From Acidobacteriota bacterium (lineage in GTDB: Bacteria; Acidobacteriota; Holophagae; Holophagales; Holophagaceae), in the NCBI GenBank assembly GCA_005788175.1, contig SXYX01000008.1:1-64000 (forward strand): a DNA stretch of 64,000 bases, written 5' to 3'. Both the position numbers and the translations under genes were made by a program. How positions within the stretch are numbered: position 1 is the first letter of the stretch; each line of letters starts with the position of its first letter. The notes under the pieces were generated by a model. It had not been told where the DNA came from and did not search any database. It worked only from the letters and a program-made list of their open reading frames with translations. Positions 18,550 to 27,681 of the stretch are shown in pieces.

Positions 18550-20019
18550 TCAAAAGCCGTAATCAGACCATCGCTGTTTAACACGCATCTCGATCTCTTT
18601 GGGAAATGATAAGTCCTTGGGCCATTCTCTTTTAAAGTTGTCATGAACAGAATTCTTCCGAGTAGCATCAATCCCGACCTTACTTCCAAAGGCGAATCGA
18701 TCTGCAGAATGATCAAGTGCGTCCAAAGGGCCATCTGAAAAGAGAAGATCTCTCTTGGGATCAACGTTACTGGTCACGCGAAATAGGACTTCTCCTAAAT
18801 CACTAACATTAATATCTTCATCAACGACAACCACGCATTTAGAGAACATCAATTGGCCGGTTCCCCAAATAGCATTCATAACTTTCTGAGGATGCCCGGG
18901 AAATTCCTTTTTCAAACTAACGATTACTAGATTATGAAAAGCTCCGAAAGATGGGAGATGCATATCCTTGATTTCTGGATGAACCATTTGGAGCAAGGGT
19001 AGAAAAATGCGTTCAGTGGCTAGTCCTAAATAAGTATCTTCCATGGGTGGTCGACCCACAATAGTGGCAGGAAAAATTGGATTTCTTTTCATCGTGATAG
19101 CAGTGACATGGATCACGGGATATTGGTCAGCTAAGCTGTAGTAGCCTGTATGATCGCCAAACGGTCCTTCGATTTCTTTTTCTCCAGGGTTAACATAGCC
19201 CTCAATAACAATTTCTGAATCAGCCGGCACTTCAAGATCTTGAGTAATGCATTTCACTAAGCCAACACCTTCGCGACGCAGGAACCCCGCAAACATCATC
19301 TCGCTCAAAAAAGGAGGTAGCGGCGCAGAGGCTGAAAACAGCAAGCAGGGATCTCCGCCAAGTGAAATAGCGACTGGCATCTTTTCCTCGCGATCATAGC
19401 CGTGCCGATTTCGAGCTCCATCATGATGAAGTTGAGTATGGAAACCTAGCCGATGTGCGCTCTTTTTTTGGAGACGGTAAAGTCCAGTGTTGCGGTGGCC
19501 TGTCTGTTTATTTTTAGTGTGCGACATTCCGAAAGTTATGTATGGACCCCCATCTTCAGGCCACGTGGTGAGAATCGGCAGCAAATCTAGAGAAGCTTCT
19601 GTGCCTCTATAAATGATTTCTTGGCAGGCTCCTGTTGAGACAGTTCGGGGCATCCATCCGTTAACTTCAGCTAAGAGTGGTAGCTTTGCAATTTTATCCA
19701 ACAAAGAAGTGCCTTGTTTCGGCATTGCTTCTTGTATAAGTTGTTTGATACGGTCGGCAATTGCATTCAATCCCCTAGGCTCTTGATCAACGCCTAGAGC
19801 CAATTGGATTCGATGTGCACTTCCATACATATTCATTAATACAGGTATGGTGTGTCCTTTGGGTTTTTCGAATAAGATAGCAGATCCCCCTTTTGGAGAT
19901 TTCATTATTTTGTCTGCAATAGCGCCCATTTCCAGATAGGGATCCACCTCTACTGTGATTCTATGAAGCTCCTTTCGAGTTTCGAGGCGACTTATAAAAT
20001 CATTGAGATCTTTAAACAT
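18550..20019 (-). CDS. UbiD-family prenylated-FMN-dependent decarboxylase
   Basis: MFKDLNDFISRLETRKELHRITVEVDPYLEMGAIADKI; EGPFGDHTGYYS; VVDEDINV. Start reassigned from 20208 (would overlap rplU) to ATG 20019. Confidence 0.88.
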   Translation of the reverse strand: MFKDLNDFISRLETRKELHRITVEVDPYLEMGAIADKIMKSPKGGSAILFEKPKGHTIPVLMNMYGSAHRIQLALGVDQEPRGLNAIADRIKQLIQEAMPKQGTSLLDKIAKLPLLAEVNGWMPRTVSTGACQEIIYRGTEASLDLLPILTTWPEDGGPYITFGMSHTKNKQTGHRNTGLYRLQKKSAHRLGFHTQLHHDGARNRHGYDREEKMPVAISLGGDPCLLFSASAPLPPFLSEMMFAGFLRREGVGLVKCITQDLEVPADSEIVIEGYVNPGEKEIEGPFGDHTGYYSLADQYPVIHVTAITMKRNPIFPATIVGRPPMEDTYLGLATERIFLPLLQMVHPEIKDMHLPSFGAFHNLVIVSLKKEFPGHPQKVMNAIWGTGQLMFSKCVVVVDEDINVSDLGEVLFRVTSNVDPKRDLLFSDGPLDALDHSADRFAFGSKVGIDATRKNSVHDNFKREWPKDLSFPKEIEMRVKQRWSDYGF

Positions 20020-20175
20020 TTCTATATTTTCGCACTCTTGCCTGTATCTGTATGAAGAATTTTTACTTGCCATAAGTAGACATTTCTGAGATTCTAGTAG
20101 ATCTGCTTGGTACGAGGCCCTAAGCGCTTCCCTTGGAATGCCGCCTCCACACCGGTTTAATTTGTGAGGTTGTCT

Positions 20176-20481
20176 ATGTTTGCAGTTATTAAAACTGGTG
20201 GAAAACAATATCGGGTGTCCGAAGGCGATATTCTTCGATTAGAACTCCTTGATACTAAGGGATCTGTTGAATTCGACCAAGTTCTTATGATTGCCGATGG
20301 TGCCAATGTCAAAATCGGTACTCCTTTGCTTCAAGGAGCTAGCGTTATGGGCGAGATCATTCGCGATGGTAAAGCTAAAAAAGTGTTGGTCTATAAAAAG
20401 AAGAAAACTACTACATACCAACGCACTAAGGGTCATCGACAGAATTTTTCTGAAGTTAGAATTAAAAGTATCAAATCATAA
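20176..20481 (+). CDS. rplU: 50S ribosomal protein L21
   Basis: [18 protein letters not shown]...[16 protein letters not shown]-like; start set to MFAVIK. Confidence 0.95.
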   Translation: MFAVIKTGGKQYRVSEGDILRLELLDTKGSVEFDQVLMIADGANVKIGTPLLQGASVMGEIIRDGKAKKVLVYKKKKTTTYQRTKGHRQNFSEVRIKSIKS

Positions 20482-20496
20482 TCCAAGGAGTAGGCC

Positions 20497-20757
20497 ATGG
20501 CTACCAAAAAAGGCGCCGGATCGACTAGAAACGGTCGTGATTCCCAATCAAAACGATTAGGTGTTAAAGAATTTGGAGGAGAATTTGTTCCTGCAGGTTC
20601 TATTATTGTTCGACAACGAGGTACCAAGTTTAAAGCTGGAATTAATGTCGGCATGGGAACCGACCATACTCTTTTTGCTAAGGTTAATGGCAAGGTTCGG
20701 TTTCAAGATAAAGGGCAGCATGGACGCTTTGTTCATGTCGATCCTCAGGAATCATAA
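20497..20757 (+). CDS. rpmA: 50S ribosomal protein L27
   Basis: [61 protein letters not shown]. Confidence 0.97.
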   Translation: MATKKGAGSTRNGRDSQSKRLGVKEFGGEFVPAGSIIVRQRGTKFKAGINVGMGTDHTLFAKVNGKVRFQDKGQHGRFVHVDPQES

Positions 20758-20774
20758 TTTTGCTGCATCCATCC

Positions 20775-20813
20775 AATGCGCAATCCCGCTGAGGGGATTG
20801 CGCATTTTTTTTG
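20775..20813 (+). terminator. Intrinsic terminator after rpmA
   Basis: AATGCGCAATCCC-gctgag-GGGATTGCGCATTTTTTTT. Confidence 0.92.
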
Positions 20814-20823
20814 ATTACTCTTT

Positions 20824-21843
20824 ATGTTTCTAGATCAAATACAAATCGAGGTTACCGCAGGCCACGGAGGGCCAGGGGCTACTAGTTTTCGTAGAGAGAA
20901 ATTTGCCCCACAAGGTGGTCCTGACGGCGGTGATGGCGGTGACGGTGGTTCTGTTTTTATTAGAGGTAATCGCAATTTAAACACCCTTAATCATTATCGA
21001 AATACACGTAAATTCTCTGCTGAATCTGGTCATAAAGGCGAGGGATCGATGCGCAGCGGTAAGGCAGGCGAAGATATTTATTTAGATATGCCTTTGGGTG
21101 TAGTTTTGATAGATAAAATGACGGGGAATAGAGTTGTCGAAATCTTAGGCCACAGTGAAACATTTTGTGTGGCTGTTGGCGGTCGAGGTGGCCAAGGAAA
21201 TGCGCGCTTTCGATCAAGTACTAATCGTGCGCCCCGCCATCATCAACCTGGCGAACCTGGACAGGAATTTACTCTAGACATAGAACTTAAAATGATTGCA
21301 GACGTAGGTTTAGTTGGATTTCCCAATGCTGGAAAAAGTACTCTGGTGAGTTTGGTTAGCGCGGCTAAACCCAAGATAGCTGATTACCCATTTACAACCT
21401 TGGAGCCCCAGTTGGGGGTTGTGGATATCAAACGTTTCGGCTCCGAGACCACTGACGGCTTTGTGATTGCTGATATTCCAGGACTCATCGAGGGCGCTGC
21501 ACAGGGAGCTGGATTAGGTACAAAATTCCTACGCCACATTGAACGAACCCGAATGCTTATTCATATCGTTGATTTAAGTGACACAACACGTAGACCGGAC
21601 TTGGCTATAGAAATTATTGAAAGAGAACTGGAGGCCTTCAGTCTGCCCTTATCTCAAAAAAAGATGTGGCTAGTAGGAAATAAAATTGATGCAGCTCAGG
21701 ATGATTCCAACATAAAATATTTTCAGCAAGCTTGCGAGGAAAGAGAACAACCACTTCGTTTAATTAGTTGTGCTACAGGAGAAGGTATTCGGGAGTTAAT
21801 GCTTTCAATTTTTAAAGATATGCGTAATACGGATTTGTCCTGA
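20824..21843 (+). CDS. obgE: GTPase ObgE/CgtA
   Basis: MFLDQIQIEVTAGHGGPGATSFRREKFAPQGGPDGGDGGDGGSV; VGFPNAGKSTL; ADIPGLIEGAAQGAGLG. Confidence 0.96.
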   Translation: MFLDQIQIEVTAGHGGPGATSFRREKFAPQGGPDGGDGGDGGSVFIRGNRNLNTLNHYRNTRKFSAESGHKGEGSMRSGKAGEDIYLDMPLGVVLIDKMTGNRVVEILGHSETFCVAVGGRGGQGNARFRSSTNRAPRHHQPGEPGQEFTLDIELKMIADVGLVGFPNAGKSTLVSLVSAAKPKIADYPFTTLEPQLGVVDIKRFGSETTDGFVIADIPGLIEGAAQGAGLGTKFLRHIERTRMLIHIVDLSDTTRRPDLAIEIIERELEAFSLPLSQKKMWLVGNKIDAAQDDSNIKYFQQACEEREQPLRLISCATGEGIRELMLSIFKDMRNTDLS

Positions 21844-22421
21844 TGGAATCAAGATGTATTGGCATATTAGGCGGTAGTTTCAATCCGCCACACCTAGGAC
21901 ACCGTCGCTTGGCTGAACTTGCTCTAGAGCATCTAGATTTGCATGAATTACGGATCATTCCTACATATACATCTCCGCATAAAAAATCGAATCTTGCTTC
22001 TGTGTCTCAGCGACTTAAAATGGTAGATCTAAATTTTCAAAATATAGATCCTAGGGTCAATATTTCAAGAATCGAGGTAGATTCTATTGAACCTAGTTAT
22101 ACCTTTAATACCCTTAGACGCCTGCGCAAGAATGAGCCCCATCACTCATGGATTCTCATTTTAGGTTCGGATGCATTTTCTGGCTTCAAACAGTGGCATT
22201 GCTGGGAATCCATCTTGGAGCTTTGTCGCCTAGCCGTTGCCTCTAGGCCGGAAAGTTCCGAAGGAGATATCCAATCTATTCCCTGTCAATCTTTACCGAG
22301 TACGAAATTGTCTTGGTCAAGCCAAGTCATACGAGATGAGTTACGACAAGGATACAAGCCTTTAGGATTGAAGTCTGAGGTTTTATCTTTCATTCAAGAG
22401 CAAGGACTTTATATCTTATGA
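21843..22421 (+). CDS. nadD: Nicotinate-nucleotide adenylyltransferase
   Basis: CIGILGGSFNPPHLGHRRLAELAL; ILGSDAFSGFKQWHCWESIL. Confidence 0.92.
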   Translation: MESRCIGILGGSFNPPHLGHRRLAELALEHLDLHELRIIPTYTSPHKKSNLASVSQRLKMVDLNFQNIDPRVNISRIEVDSIEPSYTFNTLRRLRKNEPHHSWILILGSDAFSGFKQWHCWESILELCRLAVASRPESSEGDIQSIPCQSLPSTKLSWSSQVIRDELRQGYKPLGLKSEVLSFIQEQGLYIL

Positions 22422-22780
22422 CCACCTTACAATTTGCCCTCCCAATTAGACTTCAAGGGGCTATTAAAGCAGCTCAATCAAAAAAATCTTTTCAGATTAG
22501 AGTATTGAATCTTGGACCCCTCCAAGGCTTTGCAGATTTTATGATTTTTCTTGGGGGTGGCAGCGATCGTCAAAATCGAGCCATTGCTGAGGCCATCACG
22601 GAACATTTTAAGAATTTGGGGGAGTATCCTCTAGCCATTGAAGGTATGGAAGAGGGAAATTGGGTTGCGTTAGATTTTGGAGATTTGGTTTTCCACGTTA
22701 TGAATGAAGATATACGTCGTTTTTATGCCTTAGAAAACCTTTGGAAAGATGCGCCTAAAATCGAAATTAGCGAAGAATGA
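22418..22780 (+). CDS. rsfS: Ribosomal silencing factor RsfS
   Basis: FADFMIFLGGGSDRQNRAIAEAITE..EGNWVALDFGDLVFHVMNEDIRRFYALENLW. Confidence 0.9.
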   Translation: MTTLQFALPIRLQGAIKAAQSKKSFQIRVLNLGPLQGFADFMIFLGGGSDRQNRAIAEAITEHFKNLGEYPLAIEGMEEGNWVALDFGDLVFHVMNEDIRRFYALENLWKDAPKIEISEE

Positions 22781-22832
22781 CATTAACCCATTAAACTAAT
22801 AGAACCCCAAAGGAAGCCTAAGAGGTCAACTA

Positions 22833-24086
22833 ATGACAGATATTACTAATCCCTTTGAAGCAATGCAAATTCGCCTTAAACAGGCTGCTGATATATACAA
22901 ACTTGAAGACAATCTTTTCAAAGTTTTTATGGCCCCTGCTCGAAGCCTAATCGTGAGCCTTCCTGTCCAAATGGATAGCGGAAAATGGGAAGTTTTTACA
23001 GGCTACCGCGTCCAACATAATACAGCTCGTGGACCTGCTAAGGGGGGTATTCGCTATGACCTAAATGTGAACTTAGATGAAGTAAAGGCTCTTGCGGCGT
23101 GGATGACCTGGAAATGCGCAGTCGTTGATGTGCCTTTCGGCGGCGGTAAAGGTGGCATCATTTGCGATCCCCGAGAATTAAGTAATGGCGAATTAGAACG
23201 ATTAACTCGACGATATGTGTCCGAGATTATGGATATTATCGGACCCGATCGTGATGTTCCAGCACCAGATATAGGTACAAACTCCCAGACCATGGCATGG
23301 ATCATGGATACCTATTCTATGCATGTTCGTCACGCAGAGAAAGGTGTAGTTACCGGAAAACCAATTAGCCTAGGGGGGTCCAGAGGCCGTCTTGAAGCTA
23401 CAGGAAGAGGAATCTTAATTGTAGCGAGAGAAGCTATGAGAAATATGGATCGCACGCTAGAGGGTTCAACAGTAGTCATTCAAGGATTTGGAAATGTGGG
23501 CTCCCAAACTGCCCGATTAATGTGTGAAGCGGGTATCAAAGTGATCGCCATCAGCGACATTAACGGTGCAATACAAAATAAAAAAGGAATCAACATACCT
23601 GCCTTACTAAAATATACCAAAAGTAATAATGGAAGCATTGTGGGATTTAAAGAAAGTGAGCCTATTGACGCCCAAGAAATGCTCACCCTAGAAACTGATA
23701 TTTTAGTTCCTGCTGCAATCGAAAATCAAATTACCGAAGATAATGCCTCTAAGATTAGGGCTAAGATTGTTGTCGAGGGTGCCAATGGACCTACCACTCC
23801 CATTGCTGATGTGATCTTACAAGATAAAAATATCCTAGTTGTACCAGATATTCTTGCTAACTCAGGTGGCGTGACAGTAAGTTACTTTGAGTGGGTACAG
23901 AATCGGCAGGGTTTTTATTGGCGGGAGCGGGAAGTCAATGAGCGTTTAACAGAGTATATGGTTCACGCATTTGAAAGCGTGACGGCGACACAAAATAAAT
24001 ATAAGACTAACCCACGTATTGCTGCCTATATTCTAGGCCTAGATCGTGTGACGGAAGCCATGCATGATCGAGGCTTCTACGCTTAA
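22833..24086 (+). CDS. Glu/Leu/Phe/Val-type glutamate dehydrogenase
   Basis: GYRVQHNTARGPAKGGIRY..MTWKCAVVDVPFGGGKGGI; VIQGFGNVGSQTA; DILANSGGVTVSYFEWVQN. Confidence 0.95.
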   Translation: MTDITNPFEAMQIRLKQAADIYKLEDNLFKVFMAPARSLIVSLPVQMDSGKWEVFTGYRVQHNTARGPAKGGIRYDLNVNLDEVKALAAWMTWKCAVVDVPFGGGKGGIICDPRELSNGELERLTRRYVSEIMDIIGPDRDVPAPDIGTNSQTMAWIMDTYSMHVRHAEKGVVTGKPISLGGSRGRLEATGRGILIVAREAMRNMDRTLEGSTVVIQGFGNVGSQTARLMCEAGIKVIAISDINGAIQNKKGINIPALLKYTKSNNGSIVGFKESEPIDAQEMLTLETDILVPAAIENQITEDNASKIRAKIVVEGANGPTTPIADVILQDKNILVVPDILANSGGVTVSYFEWVQNRQGFYWREREVNERLTEYMVHAFESVTATQNKYKTNPRIAAYILGLDRVTEAMHDRGFYA

Positions 24087-24115
24087 ATCTCAAAGTACTA
24101 TAGCTCGGTATCTCT

Positions 24116-25300
24116 ATGAAATTTAAGGTTAAGTACGCCACACGCACAGGAGAAATACTTCAAAGAGTAGTTGAAGCTCCTAGCTCAAAAGAAATCGATC
24201 CTCTTTTTAGATCAGAAGGTTTCTTTGTTCTTAGCATAGATAAGGCTAGTAACGAAAAAAAAGGAATCGAAATCAAGATTGAATCACTCATTCTCTTTAA
24301 TCAAGAATTACTAGCTTTATTGAGGGCAGGGATACCTCTTCTGCAATCTCTAGAGCTACTTAAAGACCATGGTCGAGATACAAACTTAAGAGATTCATTA
24401 AAAAAAATTATTCAGGATATCAAAGAGGGATCTTCCTTCTCAGAAGCGATTAGTCATCAAGGTATCTATCCACCTGTTTATCAAAGTAATGTCGTTGCCG
24501 GTGAAAAAAGTGGGTCACTTCCCAGGGTTCTCGCTCGATGGCTCCGGTTTCAAAAATTTGCTCAAAGCAGTAAACGTAAAATCCTTGAGGCTCTCTTTTA
24601 TCCCGCTTTTTTAGTCATAGTATTATTTTTGACCATAGGGGTTATTTTGAATGTAGTCCTTCCTCGGTTTGCCGATTTTTATTCGGGCGGTGATATTGAG
24701 CTTCCTTGGGTAACTAGGGGTCTACTTTCACTTGCAAGTTTTTTTCAATCTACTTTCATCCTCCAAATTTTCCTTCTGTTGGGTTTTGTCCTACTTGTTC
24801 GCTGGCTTGTGACAACTCACTCTGGACAAATCAGAGGAGAGAAATTGTTACTCAAAATACCTAGATTAGGGAGTTTATACCGCATGTATCACTCCTCCGT
24901 CTTCTGTCGTACACTTGGCGTTTTATTATCAGGTGGCTTGCCCGTAGTCCAATCGCTAGAGATCGTTACTCAGACCTGCCCAAGTCCCAAACTTCAACAG
25001 CGTCTTTCTGTCATAACCGAAGAGGTTCGATCAGGCGCTCCGTTACATGAAACTATTTCCTCTAGCAATGTAGTAGATCCTCTCGCATCTGAAATGATCC
25101 GCGTTGGGGAGACCAGTTCAGCATTACCCGAAATGCTTGATCACGTAGCAGATTTTTTTGACCAAGAAATTGAGAAGGCGACTGTCGCCGTAACAAATCT
25201 CATAGGTCCTGTACTAATTGTCTTTATGGGAATCGTTGTGTTAGGGTTGCTCTTAGCTGTGTATGTTCCTCTTTTTAATGCGAGTAATGTCATTCGTTAA
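24116..25300 (+). CDS. Type II secretion system F / PilC family inner-membrane protein
   Basis: LALLRAGIPLLQSLELL; FCRTLGVLLSGGLPVVQSLEIV; C-terminal PVLIVFMGIVVLGLLLAVYVPLFNASNVI. Confidence 0.9.
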   Translation: MKFKVKYATRTGEILQRVVEAPSSKEIDPLFRSEGFFVLSIDKASNEKKGIEIKIESLILFNQELLALLRAGIPLLQSLELLKDHGRDTNLRDSLKKIIQDIKEGSSFSEAISHQGIYPPVYQSNVVAGEKSGSLPRVLARWLRFQKFAQSSKRKILEALFYPAFLVIVLFLTIGVILNVVLPRFADFYSGGDIELPWVTRGLLSLASFFQSTFILQIFLLLGFVLLVRWLVTTHSGQIRGEKLLLKIPRLGSLYRMYHSSVFCRTLGVLLSGGLPVVQSLEIVTQTCPSPKLQQRLSVITEEVRSGAPLHETISSSNVVDPLASEMIRVGETSSALPEMLDHVADFFDQEIEKATVAVTNLIGPVLIVFMGIVVLGLLLAVYVPLFNASNVIR

Positions 25301-26022
25301 TTCTTAGTCAAGGGAATAAGCAATACTAAGAAAGCAAGAACAATTGGCACACCCAAAGCTATTAATGACGTTGTAGGATTAAAAATATCCATCGAAACAA
25401 ATAAAATTGGCAATGTTGGTAAGAGCAATGATAAGTAGTTTACGGTATCGGCTGCGAAACCCATTTGTTCCCCAAAATCAACGAGAAACCCTCCTCGTGA
25501 GGATAGTTCAGCTAGCAAAAGTACTAGAAAGATCGATAATCCAGAATGTTTGACTAGCCTGATCAGAATGGTGTACCAGATCAAGTATTGAATGCCAATA
25601 AGAATGCAAACCCCGTTTGTAATTAGTAATTCATTTAGATCATTAGTTGAAAAAAACCGAATAGCAAAAACAAAAAATGGAAGTAGAAAAAGTTGTGTAT
25701 AGAATAGACATTCTTTGATGCTTAACCATATCCCATTAAGAAAACCTGCGAAGCGCAGTGAGATGTTATTAGCTTGGATATGTTCGTCCATAATGCTCAT
25801 GCCAACACAAAGGAATAAAATTGGATTTATCCATTTTGTAAGTCCCATGAAAAATGTAAAAGCTAATGCATTTACGCCTTCTGAACCTAACGGTAAAATA
25901 CTAGTGAGGATCGAAAGAGTTGAGCCATCTTTTGAAACGGAGATACCAGCTCCAACAAATATAGATAGTAAAACAAAAATGCTGGACCAAATAATTTTGA
26001 TGTATTTAGAAGTCATCTCCAC
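25297..26022 (-). CDS. Polytopic membrane protein of unknown function downstream of argR
   Basis: 241 aa, multiple hydrophobic segments; same strand and 21 nt after argR. Confidence 0.6.
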   Translation of the reverse strand: MEMTSKYIKIIWSSIFVLLSIFVGAGISVSKDGSTLSILTSILPLGSEGVNALAFTFFMGLTKWINPILFLCVGMSIMDEHIQANNISLRFAGFLNGIWLSIKECLFYTQLFLLPFFVFAIRFFSTNDLNELLITNGVCILIGIQYLIWYTILIRLVKHSGLSIFLVLLLAELSSRGGFLVDFGEQMGFAADTVNYLSLLLPTLPILFVSMDIFNPTTSLIALGVPIVLAFLVLLIPLTKN

Positions 26023-26043
26023 CTCGAGTTCAACTATTTATTT

Positions 26044-26451
26044 TTATATTTTGAGGATAGTTTTAATATCTTTAATTGCAGTTTGATAGAGTTTAGGACT
26101 TTTGATGGCTATAAGCACAGTATCTTCGCCCGCTACAGAACCCGCAATAAGTTCTTTGGACATACGCTGATCAATCACATAGGCAAGAGCGGCAGCAAAT
26201 CCTGCTGTAGTTCGAAGTATGACTAGATTCGGTGGTGCATTAACAATCGTAGCAGGGGGGATACTCTCCCCCACCTGATTTAGAACACGATAAGCACCTT
26301 GGTGTTTTTCAATGGATAAAGTTTTGAGACGTCTTGATAGGGTTGATTGAGTTAAATGAACACCTCGTCCCGCCAGGAGCCTTTCAAGTTGACTTTGGCT
26401 GGTCACGTCTTGGCTTGAAATTAGACTTAGGATCTTTTGATCAGTAGTCAT
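26044..26451 (-). CDS. argR: Arginine repressor ArgR
   Basis: wHTH LLAGRGVHLTQSTLSRRLKTLSIEK; C-terminal domain LRTTAGFAAALAYVIDQ..LIAGSVAGEDTVLIA. Confidence 0.9.
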   Translation of the reverse strand: MTTDQKILSLISSQDVTSQSQLERLLAGRGVHLTQSTLSRRLKTLSIEKHQGAYRVLNQVGESIPPATIVNAPPNLVILRTTAGFAAALAYVIDQRMSKELIAGSVAGEDTVLIAIKSPKLYQTAIKDIKTILKI

Positions 26452-26490
26452 AACGCACCTAAAAAAAGAACTTGGATGAAAATGGCAATT

Positions 26491-26543
26491 TGCGTATACT
26501 CATACACTACCCTTAATTATGCATTATTATGCATTATTATGCA
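26491..26543. promoter_or_regulatory. ARG-box-like operator cluster in the argR/argD divergent region
   Basis: Two overlapping TGCAT-TATT-ATGCA palindromes (26520-26533, 26530-26543) plus weaker GTAT-ACTC-ATAC (26494-26505); match the TGNAT-N4-ATNCA shape of ARG boxes. Confidence 0.65.
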
Positions 26544-26550
26544 AGGTTTT

Positions 26551-27681
26551 ATGATCCCATCCTTACTGCCAACTTATTCGCCCTACCCCCTCGCTATGGT
26601 TCGAGGTGAAGGCGATTTAATCATCGATGATCAGGGGCAATCATGGATTGACCTTTACGGTGGCCACTGTGTTTGCTCGACAGGACATAGCCATCCTAAA
26701 GTAGTTGAGGCAATTCACAAACAGTCAAAACAATTAATCTTCTATTCAACTGCAGGCGAACTGAAAATACGCCGGGAGGCTGCAGATAATCTTATTGCAT
26801 TCTCAGGGATGGATACCTTATTCTTTTGCAACTCTGGCGCTGAAGCCAATGAAAATGCTTTAAAACTTTCTTTTGAGATAACGGGGCGAAAGGCATTCGG
26901 AAGTTTTCAGGGAGGTTGGCATGGCCGGACTTTGCTAGCCCTCACCGTTACGGATGATATAAAGATCACTAAAGCTTTTGAGGGTATTTTTCCTGAGCAT
27001 TATCGATTTCCATTCGGAGATATTTCGGCATTAGAATCCATTAATTTTTCAAATTTAGCGTGTGTCATTGTTGAACCTATTCAGAGTATGTCTGGAATTC
27101 GCACAGCCCCTCTAACCTGGTTTTCAGCGTTACGTAAAAAATGTACCGATGCTGGATGTCTTCTTGTCTTTGATGAAATTCAAACGGGCGTGGGGCGCCT
27201 TGGTGTGCCTTACGCTAGTGATTATTTTAAGGTGAAGCCTGATTTCATAACCAGCGCAAAGGGCCTTGCCTCAGGTATTCCCATTGGTGCCCTCCTGATG
27301 ACTGAGGGTATGGCTAAGGATGTCAAATCTCATATGCTCGGGAGTACCTTTGGGGGAGGCCCTATTGCTTGTGCAGCACTGATCGCAACTTTAGATATTA
27401 TTCGTGATGAACGCCTTATGGAGCACGCGAAATCTATGCAATCTTATTTAGTAGATGCACTAAAAAATACTGTTATTGATGAAGTCAAGGGTATCGGACT
27501 TTTGTTAGGTCTCAAAACTTCAAATGCTTCTGATCTAAAAACGTATCTTTTATCTCAGCGGATTCTTATCGGAAGTTCATCCGATCCTAACGTGCTTCGC
27601 CTAATGCCCCCCTTAAATGTTCGAAAAAGTTCATTGGAATATCTCGTCGAACATATCCGAGCTTACGGAAGTATGTCATGA
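26551..27681 (+). CDS. argD: Acylornithine aminotransferase (class III PLP)
   Basis: FFCNSGAEANENALKLS; VIVEPIQSMSGI; LVFDEIQTGVGRLG; SAKGLASGIPIGA. Start moved from 26437 to ATG 26551 (downstream of operator). Confidence 0.92.
   Translation: MIPSLLPTYSPYPLAMVRGEGDLIIDDQGQSWIDLYGGHCVCSTGHSHPKVVEAIHKQSKQLIFYSTAGELKIRREAADNLIAFSGMDTLFFCNSGAEANENALKLSFEITGRKAFGSFQGGWHGRTLLALTVTDDIKITKAFEGIFPEHYRFPFGDISALESINFSNLACVIVEPIQSMSGIRTAPLTWFSALRKKCTDAGCLLVFDEIQTGVGRLGVPYASDYFKVKPDFITSAKGLASGIPIGALLMTEGMAKDVKSHMLGSTFGGGPIACAALIATLDIIRDERLMEHAKSMQSYLVDALKNTVIDEVKGIGLLLGLKTSNASDLKTYLLSQRILIGSSSDPNVLRLMPPLNVRKSSLEYLVEHIRAYGSMS

Noticed and set aside
20020-20208. N-terminal extension of the ubiD-like ORF
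   Set aside because: Not homologous, and it overlaps the rplU start; family-typical start is MFKDLNDF at 20019.
26520-26543. GCATTATTAT direct repeat as a microsatellite or CRISPR-like repeat
   Set aside because: Only two to three units, no spacers; better explained as overlapping ArgR-box palindromes.
26437-26550. 38-aa N-terminal extension of argD
   Set aside because: Runs through argR's start and the operator palindromes; family homology begins at MIPSLLPTYSPYPLAM.
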